DNA of 64,000 bases from Thermoplasma sp. (GTDB lineage Archaea > Thermoplasmatota > Thermoplasmata > Thermoplasmatales > Thermoplasmataceae): assembly GCF_008709555.1 (NCBI RefSeq), contig NZ_VYIJ01000004.1, forward strand, positions 1-64,000. Direction: 5' to 3'. Both the position numbers and the translations under genes were made by a program. The notes under the pieces are model-generated. The model ran no database searches. It saw nothing but the letters and a program-made list of their open reading frames with translations, and was not told where the DNA came from. Below, one piece after another: positions 35,416 through 44,295 of this stretch. Each line of letters opens with the position of its first letter. Position 1 is the stretch's first letter.

Positions 35416-36696
35416 ATGATAAATCCTTGGTCATCATCTGATTTCTTCGACTATGAAAGGCTGAAGAGGGATTTCGGTATAGGCGATATGAATGTGGATT
35501 TCGATCATTTTCTCTTCAGGAGGCATCTCATCCTCGGCCAGAGATCAATAGAGTATATCGATTATACCCTAAAGCACAACCTCAAATTCAACGTGATGAC
35601 TGGCCTAATGCCATCCGGGGAGATGCATCTTGGAAACAAGAGCGCGATCGATCAGGTCATATTCTTTCAGCGACTCGGGGGGAGGGTATCTATAGCGGTG
35701 GCAGATCTCGAGTCATATTCCACAAGGGGAATAAGCCTTGAAAAGGCCAGAGAGGTTGCCATAGAGAAATACATACTGAACTACATCGCCATGGGCCTGG
35801 AACCATGCGAGATATATTTCCAGTCCAGGAACAGCGATGTGCAGTTCCTGGCGTACATGCTGGGCAACAGGACAAATATGAATGAGTTGAGGTCGCTATA
35901 CGGATTCACTGATACACACGATCTTCTCCATATAAATTCACCACTGATACAGGCTGCGGACGTCCTGCACACACAGATGAAGAAGTATGGAGGCCCAGCA
36001 CCCACGGTGGTGCCTGTTGGCTTCGATCAGGATCCGCATCTCAGGCTGATGAGGGATCTTGCCAAGAGAATGAGGGTATTCAACATACAGTATGATAGGG
36101 ATCTTATCGTGTCCGTCAAGGGTAAGGACGATCCAAAGGAGTTCATAGATATGGCCTACGACTATCTCTCGAAAAGGTTTGACGGGGTGAAGAAGGATTA
36201 CGAATACAGGGTTGTGAGGGCAGAGGGCGTCAATCAGGAGGATCTAGTAAGTATAGATCTTGATCTTGCCGGCATGGAAAGCCATTACAATGATTTCACC
36301 TTCATAGCCCCATCTGCAACGTATCAGAAACTGATGAAAGGGCTTAAAGGCGGCAAGATGTCCTCATCTGTGCCCGATTCACTCATATCTCTCAACGACG
36401 ACCCGAAGAACGCAAGGAGAAAGATAATGGCCGGAATGACCGGTGGCAGGGATACAGAAGAGGAACAGCGCAAACTTGGAGGCGAACCGGACAGGTGTCC
36501 CATATTCGATCTCTATAATTACGAGGTTGATGATGACAGGTACGTGAAGGAGGTCTACGACGATTGCAGAAATGGAAAGAGGATGTGTGGTTTCTGCAAA
36601 CGGGAAATAGCCGATAGAATGAGCGGCTGGCTGTCAGAACTCCAAAAAAAGAGGGAGGAGGCGAGAGAAAAACTCTCACTTTATGTTCATGAATAG
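35416..36696 (+). CDS. trpS: Tryptophanyl-tRNA synthetase
   Basis: This class I synthetase has a HIGH-type motif in TGLMPSGEMHLGNKSAID, QIQAADVL-like SPLIQAADVLHTQ, PVGFDQDPHLRLMRDLAKR (a TrpRS/TyrRS signature) and KMSSS in KGGKMSSSVPDS. The 426-residue archaeal/eukaryal type fits. It charges tRNA-Trp. The start is ATG 35416 or the adjacent GTG 35413. It lies just after the 5S rRNA gene and overlaps the convergent mtnA gene by 21 bases at the 3' end. Confidence 0.93.
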   Translation: MINPWSSSDFFDYERLKRDFGIGDMNVDFDHFLFRRHLILGQRSIEYIDYTLKHNLKFNVMTGLMPSGEMHLGNKSAIDQVIFFQRLGGRVSIAVADLESYSTRGISLEKAREVAIEKYILNYIAMGLEPCEIYFQSRNSDVQFLAYMLGNRTNMNELRSLYGFTDTHDLLHINSPLIQAADVLHTQMKKYGGPAPTVVPVGFDQDPHLRLMRDLAKRMRVFNIQYDRDLIVSVKGKDDPKEFIDMAYDYLSKRFDGVKKDYEYRVVRAEGVNQEDLVSIDLDLAGMESHYNDFTFIAPSATYQKLMKGLKGGKMSSSVPDSLISLNDDPKNARRKIMAGMTGGRDTEEEQRKLGGEPDRCPIFDLYNYEVDDDRYVKEVYDDCRNGKRMCGFCKREIADRMSGWLSELQKKREEAREKLSLYVHE

Positions 36697-37698
36697 ATCC
36701 TTTTCCATTAATTCCTTCAATTTATTCAGTTCTGACGGCTTAAAAATACCATATTCTGTTATGAAGCCTGTAACGTATTCATTCGGTGTGACGTCAAATG
36801 CTGGATTCCTGCTGTGGCTCTCTGCAGGACCTATGCGCGTTCCATTGATCTCCAGAACTTCATTCTCATCGCGTTCCTCGATCGGTATCTCATCGCCGCT
36901 CTTAATGCTGAAATCGAAGGTGCTTCCCGGAGCAGCAACGAAGAAAGGTATGCCGTTGGTCTTGGCTAGTACGGCCTTCTCGTATGTACCTATCTTGTTC
37001 GCGAAATCTCCGTTGCTAGCGATGCGATCGGCACCGACTATGACAAGATCGACCTCCTTGCGCCTCATGTAGAACCCAGCTGCGTTATCCGCGATTATGG
37101 CATGATCGATGCCCTCCTGTGCAAGTTCCCATGCGGTAAGCTTCGCACCCTGCAGCCTTGGTCTTGTCTCGTCCACAAATACGAAAACGTTCTTTCCATC
37201 GCCATGGGCCATCCTTATCGGAGCAAGCGCCGTGCCCCAGTCAACGACGGCCAGCGCACCGGCATTGCAGTGCGTCAGAATTCTGGCATTCTGACCTATG
37301 ATCTGGTTACCTATCTCACCGATCTTCCTGCTTCTGCCGGATATCTCCATCGCGTATCTCCTTGCGGAGTTCATGTCGAAGTCGTTGATCTGCATGTATT
37401 TTATGGCCTTGAATAGGTCGTAGGCCGTGGGCCTGGTAGACCCGATCTTCTTCACGGCCTCATCCATGTTTTCTCCCTTCTTTTTTGCCATTGCGAGACC
37501 ATATGCTGCTGTCACACCGATGGCAGGTGCGCCCCTGACAACCATATTCTTGATCGCGTACGCAATATCGTCCGAATTCTTTGCCTCGAATATCTCAATT
37601 TTTTCCGGAAGCTTGCGCTGGTCGATCAGCTTTACCTCATCATCCTCATACCAGACGGCTTTCAGTGTCCTGACTTCACCATCTATGACTACCTTCAT
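36676..37698 (-). CDS. mtnA: S-methyl-5-thioribose-1-phosphate isomerase (aIF2B-like family)
   Basis: The 340-residue protein shows MVVRGAPAIGVTAAYGLA, ILTHCNAGALA with the catalytic Cys, VFVDETRPRLQGAKLTAWEL, and IVGADRIASNGDFANKIGTYEKA with the catalytic Asp. These are the MtnA signatures that separate it from the eIF2B-related and ribose-1,5-bisphosphate isomerase paralogues. It works in methionine salvage or 5'-deoxynucleoside salvage. It converges on trpS with overlapping ends. Confidence 0.9.
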   Translation of the reverse strand: MKVVIDGEVRTLKAVWYEDDEVKLIDQRKLPEKIEIFEAKNSDDIAYAIKNMVVRGAPAIGVTAAYGLAMAKKKGENMDEAVKKIGSTRPTAYDLFKAIKYMQINDFDMNSARRYAMEISGRSRKIGEIGNQIIGQNARILTHCNAGALAVVDWGTALAPIRMAHGDGKNVFVFVDETRPRLQGAKLTAWELAQEGIDHAIIADNAAGFYMRRKEVDLVIVGADRIASNGDFANKIGTYEKAVLAKTNGIPFFVAAPGSTFDFSIKSGDEIPIEERDENEVLEINGTRIGPAESHSRNPAFDVTPNEYVTGFITEYGIFKPSELNKLKELMEKDLFMNIK

Positions 37699-37930
37699 TG
37701 CGCATTACCTGATTCTTCATTTTCATGTTATATTTAACTGATTCTCATGATCATCGAACTGATGCAGGCTGATCTGCTTTGCAATTGGATCGCGTGAAAG
37801 ATCGATCTTTGGACCTCTCGGATCTGCCCGGTTATTGCGATGCTGAGCCTCCGACATATTTCGGAATGCCCATATGGCTTGCCGGTTATGCCTCTCGCAT
37901 GCTGATGCCTTTCTCGGTATCTGGTGCAAA

Positions 37931-39328
37931 TCATTCCGCCATGCTGTCCGATTTATTCTCCTCCGGAACCATCTGCATCTTCTGCATGGTTTTCAGCACA
38001 AAGATGAAGATGGCCATACCGAGAAGCGATCCGAACAGATCCTGAGGAAGGTAGAGAAACAGAGGATTAAGTGGATTCAGAGGAACAAGATTGAAGATTA
38101 TGCCAACTACTAGTCCAGATATCCCGGCTATGTTGGCATTTCCAAGTCCGTTCCTTGGTATCGAATAGAAATCTGCACTGACCGCATTATACCGGCCCAT
38201 CATGAACCAGTCTGCTATGATGACGAAGGTGAATGGAAATATCACCGATCCGCTAAGATTCAGGAAACCTGAAGCATAGTTTAGAATGCCAACATAGGCG
38301 AGTACCGCGCCGAGCGTACCCAGGATAACTGTGGATACGGGTTGTGCATACTTCCTTATCCTTCTGTTGAACAGCCCTTCTATGGCGGAAAGCAGATCCG
38401 CTGTGGCTGGATAAAGGTTCATTGAGTTTGTGTGTATTATGGCTAATGATGCACCTATGGAAGCTATGATCGCGATCAAGCCTTCGACGCTGCTGATGCC
38501 ACCGAATCTGATGGCGGCAAGATTCCAGTTTCCAGCAGCCGCCTGCGAGATCAGGCCAAGAACGCCCATCATGTAAACAGGGATAATGATTCCGATCGAT
38601 GGCGCTAGAAAGAATAATGATCTTTCTGAGATGGGTTCGCCGTCATGTTTCATTCTTGCAAATCTGCTTATTGTTGATACTTTGTACGCCCAGGCAAGTA
38701 TGGAAAAGGCTAAAACGAGACCTATTGCAGATCCCCAGTTGACGGAGGACGCTGGACGAAGCAGATCAGCCATATCGGGTCGATAGACCGTGAACAGAAA
38801 ATACGCCAGGACGCCATAGCTGATCACAAGGAGGATCGCAGTATACCTGTAGAATTTCTCAAGGTATTTTGCCCCAAAAAGCACCAGCACTATCTGCACC
38901 ACGGCCATGAACGTTATCCAGACGATCGGAGATGAAGATGTCACCGAAGAAAGTATGAGACCGCCAGTTACATCGTTTAGTCCAAACCAGCCAAGGTTGA
39001 CAAATGTGAATATCAGCGACATGACGCTGGAGGAAGCATAACCCAGCGTCTTCCTCGATATTATCATCGCCGGTACGGGAAAGGTCCTCCCCATATCAGA
39101 GAATATTCCAACTGGAATAAATCCGATCATGAAGGCCACAGATACAGCAACGATCATGTCGATCAGCCCCAGCGGATAGAGTAAATAGCCAATCAGGGGC
39201 GTGAGTGCAGAAGCGCTAGCCATTGACCAGAAAACCATCATTTTCCAGGGGCCGATCATCCTAGAGGAAAGTGGAATGGGATCGACTCCGATTGTCTCTA
39301 TCCCATGTTCACCTATACCTGCATCCAT
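37931..39328 (-). CDS. NCS1 family purine/cytosine permease
   Basis: The 465-residue protein has about 12 hydrophobic segments. The N-terminus GIETIGVDPIPLSSRMIGPWKMMVFWSMASAS resembles the NCS1 opening (GvepIP...t...lf..W...n), and VFVNLGWFGLNDVTGG is the helix-3 region. NCS1 carriers import nucleobases, allantoin or thiamine-like compounds. Specificity is not readable. It lies alone between mtnA and tdk; the 230-base spacer before mtnA (37699-37930) holds only a shadow ORF. Confidence 0.8.
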   Translation of the reverse strand: MDAGIGEHGIETIGVDPIPLSSRMIGPWKMMVFWSMASASALTPLIGYLLYPLGLIDMIVAVSVAFMIGFIPVGIFSDMGRTFPVPAMIISRKTLGYASSSVMSLIFTFVNLGWFGLNDVTGGLILSSVTSSSPIVWITFMAVVQIVLVLFGAKYLEKFYRYTAILLVISYGVLAYFLFTVYRPDMADLLRPASSVNWGSAIGLVLAFSILAWAYKVSTISRFARMKHDGEPISERSLFFLAPSIGIIIPVYMMGVLGLISQAAAGNWNLAAIRFGGISSVEGLIAIIASIGASLAIIHTNSMNLYPATADLLSAIEGLFNRRIRKYAQPVSTVILGTLGAVLAYVGILNYASGFLNLSGSVIFPFTFVIIADWFMMGRYNAVSADFYSIPRNGLGNANIAGISGLVVGIIFNLVPLNPLNPLFLYLPQDLFGSLLGMAIFIFVLKTMQKMQMVPEENKSDSMAE

Positions 39329-39404
39329 TGAAGTGAAAATGCGTCGATATATTTTATTTATCGCTGATGACGAATTTCGTACACGAGATATATATTCACA
39401 TAAG

Positions 39405-40007
39405 CTAAATATCCGTTATGTGTTTCTGTGCAGATGGCCATACAAAACAGTTCCTGCATCTGGGTTCGTACAGATCCTTACCTCCTATCCTTATTATCTC
39501 ACCGAATGCCGGCATTCCGTTTATTATCCTCTGCGTGAAGATGGCATCATTTCCACACCTGGAACAAACAGCACTGAGCGTGTATATCTCATCCGATATT
39601 GCAAGTATCTCAGCCGTCATATGGAATGGGTTGCCGAAGTGATCCCTGTTCAAGGCGGCAACATAGACGATCCTTCCGGAGTTTGCCAGATCCTCCAGCC
39701 GCTGGGGTAGCTTCGAGGCTTGTTTCCAGAACTGCGCCTCATCAAAGCCCAGAACCACCGAATCCTTGATCCTCGGAGCCAGAAAATCTCCGAACCTCTC
39801 ATCCGTTGGCGCTAAGACCGCTGGCAGCCTGACGCCTTTATGGGTCACAACCTCATTCTCTGAATACCTTGAATCTATCTCCGGCTTGAACAGTGTAACC
39901 TTTCTGCCTGCGAGGATATGCCTTTCCATGAGCTCTATCAACCTTGATGTTTTTCCTGAAAACATGGGACCAGTTATGGTTATTATCTTACCGGGATTCC
40001 CGTTCAT
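39405..40007 (-). CDS. tdk: Thymidine kinase
   Basis: The 200-residue type II thymidine kinase has P-loop ITGPMFSGKTSRLIELM, Walker B VVLGFDEAQFW, the lasso region, and zinc-binding cysteines CSRCG and CRNC. It phosphorylates thymidine with ATP for salvage. The family's usual GLDxDF motif is replaced by ALNRDHFGNPF, so the substrate pocket differs slightly. A short spacer separates it from the NCS1 nucleobase permease, consistent with nucleoside/nucleobase salvage. Confidence 0.92.
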   Translation of the reverse strand: MNGNPGKIITITGPMFSGKTSRLIELMERHILAGRKVTLFKPEIDSRYSENEVVTHKGVRLPAVLAPTDERFGDFLAPRIKDSVVLGFDEAQFWKQASKLPQRLEDLANSGRIVYVAALNRDHFGNPFHMTAEILAISDEIYTLSAVCSRCGNDAIFTQRIINGMPAFGEIIRIGGKDLYEPRCRNCFVWPSAQKHITDI

Positions 40008-40149
40008 CTACCGTTAATCGAACTTTATTTGAAAAACTTATTTCGTCATTTATAATTAAATCAGTTGCAACATTTATCATTCTTTTTAATTTGGAAATTG
40101 GAATTAATTTATAAGATAACATAGATATAAATCTTCATGATACCACCAC

Positions 40150-40776
40150 ATGATACGCTTCGGCAAGATTGTATTCACCGGCACTGATCTAGGAACGGAT
40201 TTCAAGATATACCGTTCCTTCTCTCACCTTCTTCTTCCAGATCCGAGGTCCACTAATTACTTCGTTATGCAGTGCAGAGGGGGGCATGTGCACTTCTTTC
40301 TTGGGAGTGATGACCTTACGAGCTTCAACTTCATCAGCAGGTTCTTTGTAAGGCTCTATCCCAGCTACATAGTCGACGAGGATCCAGATATGCAGATAAA
40401 TGCGTCAAGACGTTATCTTTTGAGGAGAGGGGACAGACGATCCGGCGAGTTCTATTTCCCGGACCTGATCGATGACATAGTGTCGTTTCACAGCACATTT
40501 CCGGATATCCCCCTTACCTATGTGTGCAGCGTGATATCCGGAAAGACCCATGCAGGTAGAAGGTATTCGATGTACATCGATATCGGGATCGGATCCTCAG
40601 AACTCAATCTGGACAGCATTTTTACCGTATTCGAGGAAACATTCAATTCTCTCAGGATGAGACATGGCGTAAAACTGAAAAAGATCAGGATCGCACCAAT
40701 CATGATGAATGACCTGATGCGGTATCCATTCAACCTCATAAATTTCGTTCGAGTACCGGCTGACATAAATGTTTGA
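40150..40776 (+). CDS. Hypothetical partner of the HerA/VirD4-type ATPase
   Basis: The 208-residue protein overlaps the ATPase gene by 8 bases (ATGTTTGA). It resembles the N-terminal, non-ATPase part that often precedes the motor domain in TraG/VirD4-like proteins: NYFVMQCRGGHVHFFLGSDDLTSFNFISRFFVRLYPSY. I infer that a single-chain ancestor or relative is split here into two genes. A TATA box GATATAAAT near 40123 lies about 25 bases before the ATG. No catalytic motif is visible. Confidence 0.55.
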   Translation: MIRFGKIVFTGTDLGTDFKIYRSFSHLLLPDPRSTNYFVMQCRGGHVHFFLGSDDLTSFNFISRFFVRLYPSYIVDEDPDMQINASRRYLLRRGDRRSGEFYFPDLIDDIVSFHSTFPDIPLTYVCSVISGKTHAGRRYSMYIDIGIGSSELNLDSIFTVFEETFNSLRMRHGVKLKKIRIAPIMMNDLMRYPFNLINFVRVPADINV

Positions 40777-42682
40777 CTATGATCCATCGATCCATTCTGG
40801 AAGAAGGATGGATTCTGGCATATTGATCGGATACCAGAATGACGGTTCACCCTACTTTCTTCCTGTAGATATGTTTTCAGGGCATCTTTCAATAACTGGA
40901 AAGACCGGTACAGGGAAGTCCAGCTATCTGCGTTTCCTCATAAAGAACATGGATGATGTACCCGGCAATCTTGTAATAATTGACCCGCATGGTACACTTA
41001 TGGATTCGGTATACAGTTCCAGAAGAGATCTGGTGTATCTCGGTCTCGATAGTGTCGTTATTGATGGGTTGGAAAGGAAGATGATGATGAACGTTCTCGA
41101 TCAGGATGCTGATCCTGATATGGTGGCTGGATGGATTAAGTCCATATTCTCATCATCCTCGTTTTCCAACAATACATGGGGACCAAGGCTTGACGTCATG
41201 TTCAGATCGGTTCTTGCTGAGTACATAAGGGATGCCGAATATCCAACGCTCTCAGATTTTTTCAGCATAATTGCAAGTCCAGTAAGGACAAGGGCCTTCA
41301 TATCTGGCATGCAGGACGGCCCGGTTAAAGATCTCATACAGAGTTTCATCTCGGATAGGGCGTACTGGAGGGAATACACCGCATCGACCCTCAATAAGAT
41401 CATACCAGTGATATCCTCCATGAAGCTTTCAGATCTGGTATCATCCAGAAAATCATTTGATCTCTATTCCACGATGTCGCAAGCCGGTAAGCTTGTATTC
41501 GTGGATGTTGCCAAGGGAAAGATGCCATCCGACGTGTCCTCGCAAGTATCCTATCTAATTCTAATGAAGATATGGTTTGATTCGCTCAGGAGGTACGGTA
41601 ATGGCCGGGTTGTGAACACGTACATATTCGTTGATGAGGCTCAGAACATACCCACGGGGATACTGGAAACCATACTGAGCGAAGGCAGAAAATATGGCAT
41701 GCGGTTGATACTCTCGAACCAGTACATGGATCAGGCATCGGCCTACCAAGCAGCGCTTTTTGGGAACGTGAGGAACTACATATCATTTCAGGTCTCTCCA
41801 TCGGACGCTGTTATTCTTTCCAGAACCGTAGAAGAGAGAAGGCGTAACCATATGATCAGCGTTCTTACCTCACAGCGCCTTCACAAGTTCACAGCGTGGT
41901 CAAGCGACCAGACCCTGGGACCGGCAACGCTCTCGTTCACTCCGCCTGTATTCACTCCGGATGACCGGATACAGAAGAGTATTATAAGGTATGGATCAGA
42001 ACCGGACTGGACCATGGAGAAGGATGTGCAGACGTCTCTGCATTCACAGCTGATAATGGATTTTGCAAGGTTCCTGGATATGAATGGAATAAAAGTGCAG
42101 TTCGGCCATTTTGGCAATCTGATACCTGATGCTCATTTCTATCTGGATGGACGGATCTATATGGTTGAGGCGGAGGTATCCGACATGGAACATCCCTCAA
42201 GGATATTGGAGAAGATCAGGAATTACAGAAACTACAATCTCATATTCATAACGGATGATTCCCGGATCGAGGAACTATACAAGATTCTCTATGAAAGGAG
42301 GAAAGTGAACATCGACGGCACCATACAGTTTGCAGGATCTGTCAGATCGCATATATCAGACATCTCCGGCATATTTGAGAGAGTATGGATAGTGTCCGCA
42401 CAGGGAAAACCCAAATATCATTTCCTCGGAAAAAACCACAGGTTCATTAGATCAGTGTTGGAGGAGTCTCCATTCATGACAAGACTGAAGCGCGTCAGGT
42501 TTGGCCCAACCCTCATGACGATATATGAACTGATGAAATCCAGAGACACATATATATTTACGAAGGATGAAATTATTTCATTTTTCAATTTTGATACTGA
42601 TTTTATAGAATCAATAATTGACGAAAACGGAATTATTTCATTGTATGACATTTTTTTAAATACAAAACTAAAATTTCACTAG
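40769..42682 (+). CDS. HerA/VirD4-type P-loop ATPase with C-terminal nuclease-like and helical domains
   Basis: Residues about 30-390 form a FtsK-HerA superfamily motor: Walker A ITGKTGTGKSSYL, LVIIDPHGTLMDSV, Walker B NTYIFVDEAQNIP, and LILSNQYMDQ as sensor. Residues about 410-530 contain LIPDAHFYLDGRIYMVEAEVSD, a PD-(x)-ExE arrangement like the replication-relaxation or restriction-type fold, with Glu where a Lys is usual. A winged-helix-like tail ends the protein. Such proteins pump or process DNA in conjugation, plasmid or defence systems. A mobile or integrated origin is possible, but no integrase or att site was found. Confidence 0.75.
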   Translation: MFDYDPSIHSGRRMDSGILIGYQNDGSPYFLPVDMFSGHLSITGKTGTGKSSYLRFLIKNMDDVPGNLVIIDPHGTLMDSVYSSRRDLVYLGLDSVVIDGLERKMMMNVLDQDADPDMVAGWIKSIFSSSSFSNNTWGPRLDVMFRSVLAEYIRDAEYPTLSDFFSIIASPVRTRAFISGMQDGPVKDLIQSFISDRAYWREYTASTLNKIIPVISSMKLSDLVSSRKSFDLYSTMSQAGKLVFVDVAKGKMPSDVSSQVSYLILMKIWFDSLRRYGNGRVVNTYIFVDEAQNIPTGILETILSEGRKYGMRLILSNQYMDQASAYQAALFGNVRNYISFQVSPSDAVILSRTVEERRRNHMISVLTSQRLHKFTAWSSDQTLGPATLSFTPPVFTPDDRIQKSIIRYGSEPDWTMEKDVQTSLHSQLIMDFARFLDMNGIKVQFGHFGNLIPDAHFYLDGRIYMVEAEVSDMEHPSRILEKIRNYRNYNLIFITDDSRIEELYKILYERRKVNIDGTIQFAGSVRSHISDISGIFERVWIVSAQGKPKYHFLGKNHRFIRSVLEESPFMTRLKRVRFGPTLMTIYELMKSRDTYIFTKDEIISFFNFDTDFIESIIDENGIISLYDIFLNTKLKFH

Positions 42683-42719
42683 GAAAAAAGATTATACTAC
42701 TTCTTAATAGTGTCTTGAT

Positions 42720-42890
42720 ATGACTGACAACAAGAAGATAATGGATATCGCGAGAATGACAAAAAGAGGTGCTTCTGTCAGAGTTACAATTCCCAAGAAA
42801 GTACTGAAGAAACTCAACTTCAAGGATGAAGATCTCATCGCTTTTTATGAATCGGATGACGGCCGAATATACATAGACCTTTTGAAGTGA
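42720..42890 (+). CDS. AbrB/SpoVT-fold small DNA-binding protein
   Basis: This 56-residue gene is too short for the ORF track. Its core ARMTKRGASVRVTIPKKVLKKLNFKDEDLIAFYESDDGRIYIDLL is a clear swapped-hairpin AbrB domain (V.IPK.....L....GD.I.....), used by transition-state regulators and MazE-like antitoxins. No toxin gene follows, so a regulator is more likely. It lies 37 bases after the HerA-type ATPase gene on the same strand. Confidence 0.8.
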   Translation: MTDNKKIMDIARMTKRGASVRVTIPKKVLKKLNFKDEDLIAFYESDDGRIYIDLLK

Positions 42891-43019
42891 GGTGTTTTAG
42901 ATATCGAAATATGCTTGACATGATCCCGCGAAATATGATATTTAATTCTGCGTTATCCGGACTAATCTGTCAGACATGCATGGGCAAATGCTTTTAGTGC
43001 CACATTGCAATCCATACAC

Positions 43020-43535
43020 ATGAGTATCCCCAATCTCAGCAAGCGGGAGCTGATCGTCCTGGGAGCACTGTATAATAATTCCAGATTGACCATAGAGGAG
43101 ATATCAAGCGAAACTGGCATAGGCAGGAATACCGTTGCGCAGATAATAAGGAAACTTGAGAATAACGGAACCATAAAGGGGTACACAATAAGAATGGATG
43201 ACTCAGACATGGAGACCGTCATTGCCGTGGTGAATGGCCAGACAGACATTCCGGAGCATGTCATATACGAGGATTATGCGCTGAGCAATGGCAGGCACAT
43301 GCTCGTCTTGGACAGATCTGCACTCTCCATGAAATTTCCCTATGAGTACCTGTGGATCTCAACAGGAAGAAGCTACGGGAAAGCCATGGAAGCAAGGACG
43401 GCTAGCGTCTGTGATTATTGTGGCAAGACAATCGTTTCTGATCCCATCATAGTGCACAGCCATAACAGGGATTACTATGTATGTTGCCCTAACTGCGAGC
43501 ACGATCTGAAAAAAAGATTGAAGACGGATAGTTAA
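43020..43535 (+). CDS. HTH transcriptional regulator with C-terminal TRASH metal-sensing domain
   Basis: Residues 1-65 are an AsnC-like helix-turn-helix (SKRELIVLGALYNNSRLTIEEISSETGIGRNTVAQIIRKLENNGTIKGY). The C-terminus VCDYCGKTIVSDPIIVHSHNRDYYVCCPNCEHDL is a TRASH domain, with cysteines arranged for metal binding, as in archaeal copper- or metal-responsive regulators. The start is ATG 43020, not the TTG at 43005, because CTTTTAG at 42991 is 26 bases upstream. A neighbouring copper ATPase or chaperone gene is not seen here. Confidence 0.85.
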   Translation: MSIPNLSKRELIVLGALYNNSRLTIEEISSETGIGRNTVAQIIRKLENNGTIKGYTIRMDDSDMETVIAVVNGQTDIPEHVIYEDYALSNGRHMLVLDRSALSMKFPYEYLWISTGRSYGKAMEARTASVCDYCGKTIVSDPIIVHSHNRDYYVCCPNCEHDLKKRLKTDS

Positions 43536-43540
43536 ATTTT

Positions 43541-43768
43541 TCAGATATCCAGCTCTCCAAGCCCCATCACTATGAGCACAAAGCCTATGAAGGAAAATAG
43601 AAGTGCAAGCCAGCTTCCTATCTGGTGTGGCCCAACCTGGCTGTTAATAGTGGGTAACACCTGATAATCCAGGAACACCGGTATGGAGATTATCAAGAGG
43701 ACGATCCCTGCAATTATCTTTCCAGTCGATCTCTTCTTCTCCTTCAGCATCTCCTGAATACCGCTCAA
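43541..43768 (-). CDS. Small two-helix membrane protein of the Rieske/cytochrome b cluster
   Basis: The 75-residue protein has two hydrophobic segments (IIAGIVLLIISIPVFLDYQVL and IGSWLALLFSFIGFVLIVMGLG) with a short basic N-terminus. It is the last of a run of small membrane genes downstream of cytochrome b, overlapping the gene before it by 4 bases. I do not recognise a family. A small subunit of the respiratory complex is a reasonable inference. Confidence 0.6.
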   Translation of the reverse strand: MSGIQEMLKEKKRSTGKIIAGIVLLIISIPVFLDYQVLPTINSQVGPHQIGSWLALLFSFIGFVLIVMGLGELDI

Positions 43769-44103
43769 AAACCGCTCACCCCCAGCAACGCAAATGCAAA
43801 CACATAGAGGATCAGCGGTGCTATGATCGTCCTCATCGATACCTTTCCATTTCTCGTATGATTGTGATACATGGATATGCCATAGAGAACGAGAGAAGCT
43901 ATCATCACTATTAGAGTGAAGGCCTCCAGCGAGAACAGGTATCTTCCGTAATTCCCGAACACCGGTGAGGTCATCTGGCTTATTGGCTCATGGTACATCA
44001 GTGCTATTGGCTTTATTATCAGCGTGTACAGTATCAGCGTGATAGATCCGAATATGTAAATCATCATAGAGGAGTAGTATAGCCTGAGAGAAAATCTATC
44101 CAA
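43765..44103 (-). CDS. Small three-helix membrane protein of the Rieske/cytochrome b cluster
   Basis: The 112-residue product has about three membrane segments (MMIYIFGSITLILYTLIIKPIALMY, LEAFTLIVMIASLVLYGIS, IIAPLILYVFAFALLGVSGF). It sits between two other small membrane genes and overlaps the next. No cofactor-binding motif is seen. Its role in the complex is inferred only from operon position. Confidence 0.6.
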   Translation of the reverse strand: MDRFSLRLYYSSMMIYIFGSITLILYTLIIKPIALMYHEPISQMTSPVFGNYGRYLFSLEAFTLIVMIASLVLYGISMYHNHTRNGKVSMRTIIAPLILYVFAFALLGVSGF

Positions 44104-44295
44104 TCAATTCACCTCCATCTCATGCCTCATTATTATAAACGCTATCGCACCGCTGAGTATCAGATCGATAGCGAAGACCACCGCCCAGATGCGCTGATCG
44201 CCCGTGCTGTTGCTCAGCGCTATGATCCAGAGCACTATGGCTATGACGAATTGCAGACCGCCTATGGAGTAGACCGCCTTTACCGAACTGTTCAT
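44104..44295 (-). CDS. Small two-helix membrane protein directly after cytochrome b
   Basis: The 63-residue protein has two hydrophobic segments (VYSIGGLQFVIAIVLWIIALSN, WAVVFAIDLILSGAIAFIIMRH). Its start overlaps the cytochrome b stop by 4 bases, so it is translated with that gene. No family recognised. A structural subunit of the quinol-oxidising complex is likely but unproven. Confidence 0.6.
   Translation of the reverse strand: MNSSVKAVYSIGGLQFVIAIVLWIIALSNSTGDQRIWAVVFAIDLILSGAIAFIIMRHEMEVN

Noticed and set aside
37699-37930. Overlapping short minus-strand ORFs between mtnA and the NCS1 permease.
   Set aside because: Low-complexity basic peptides without domain or promoter support.
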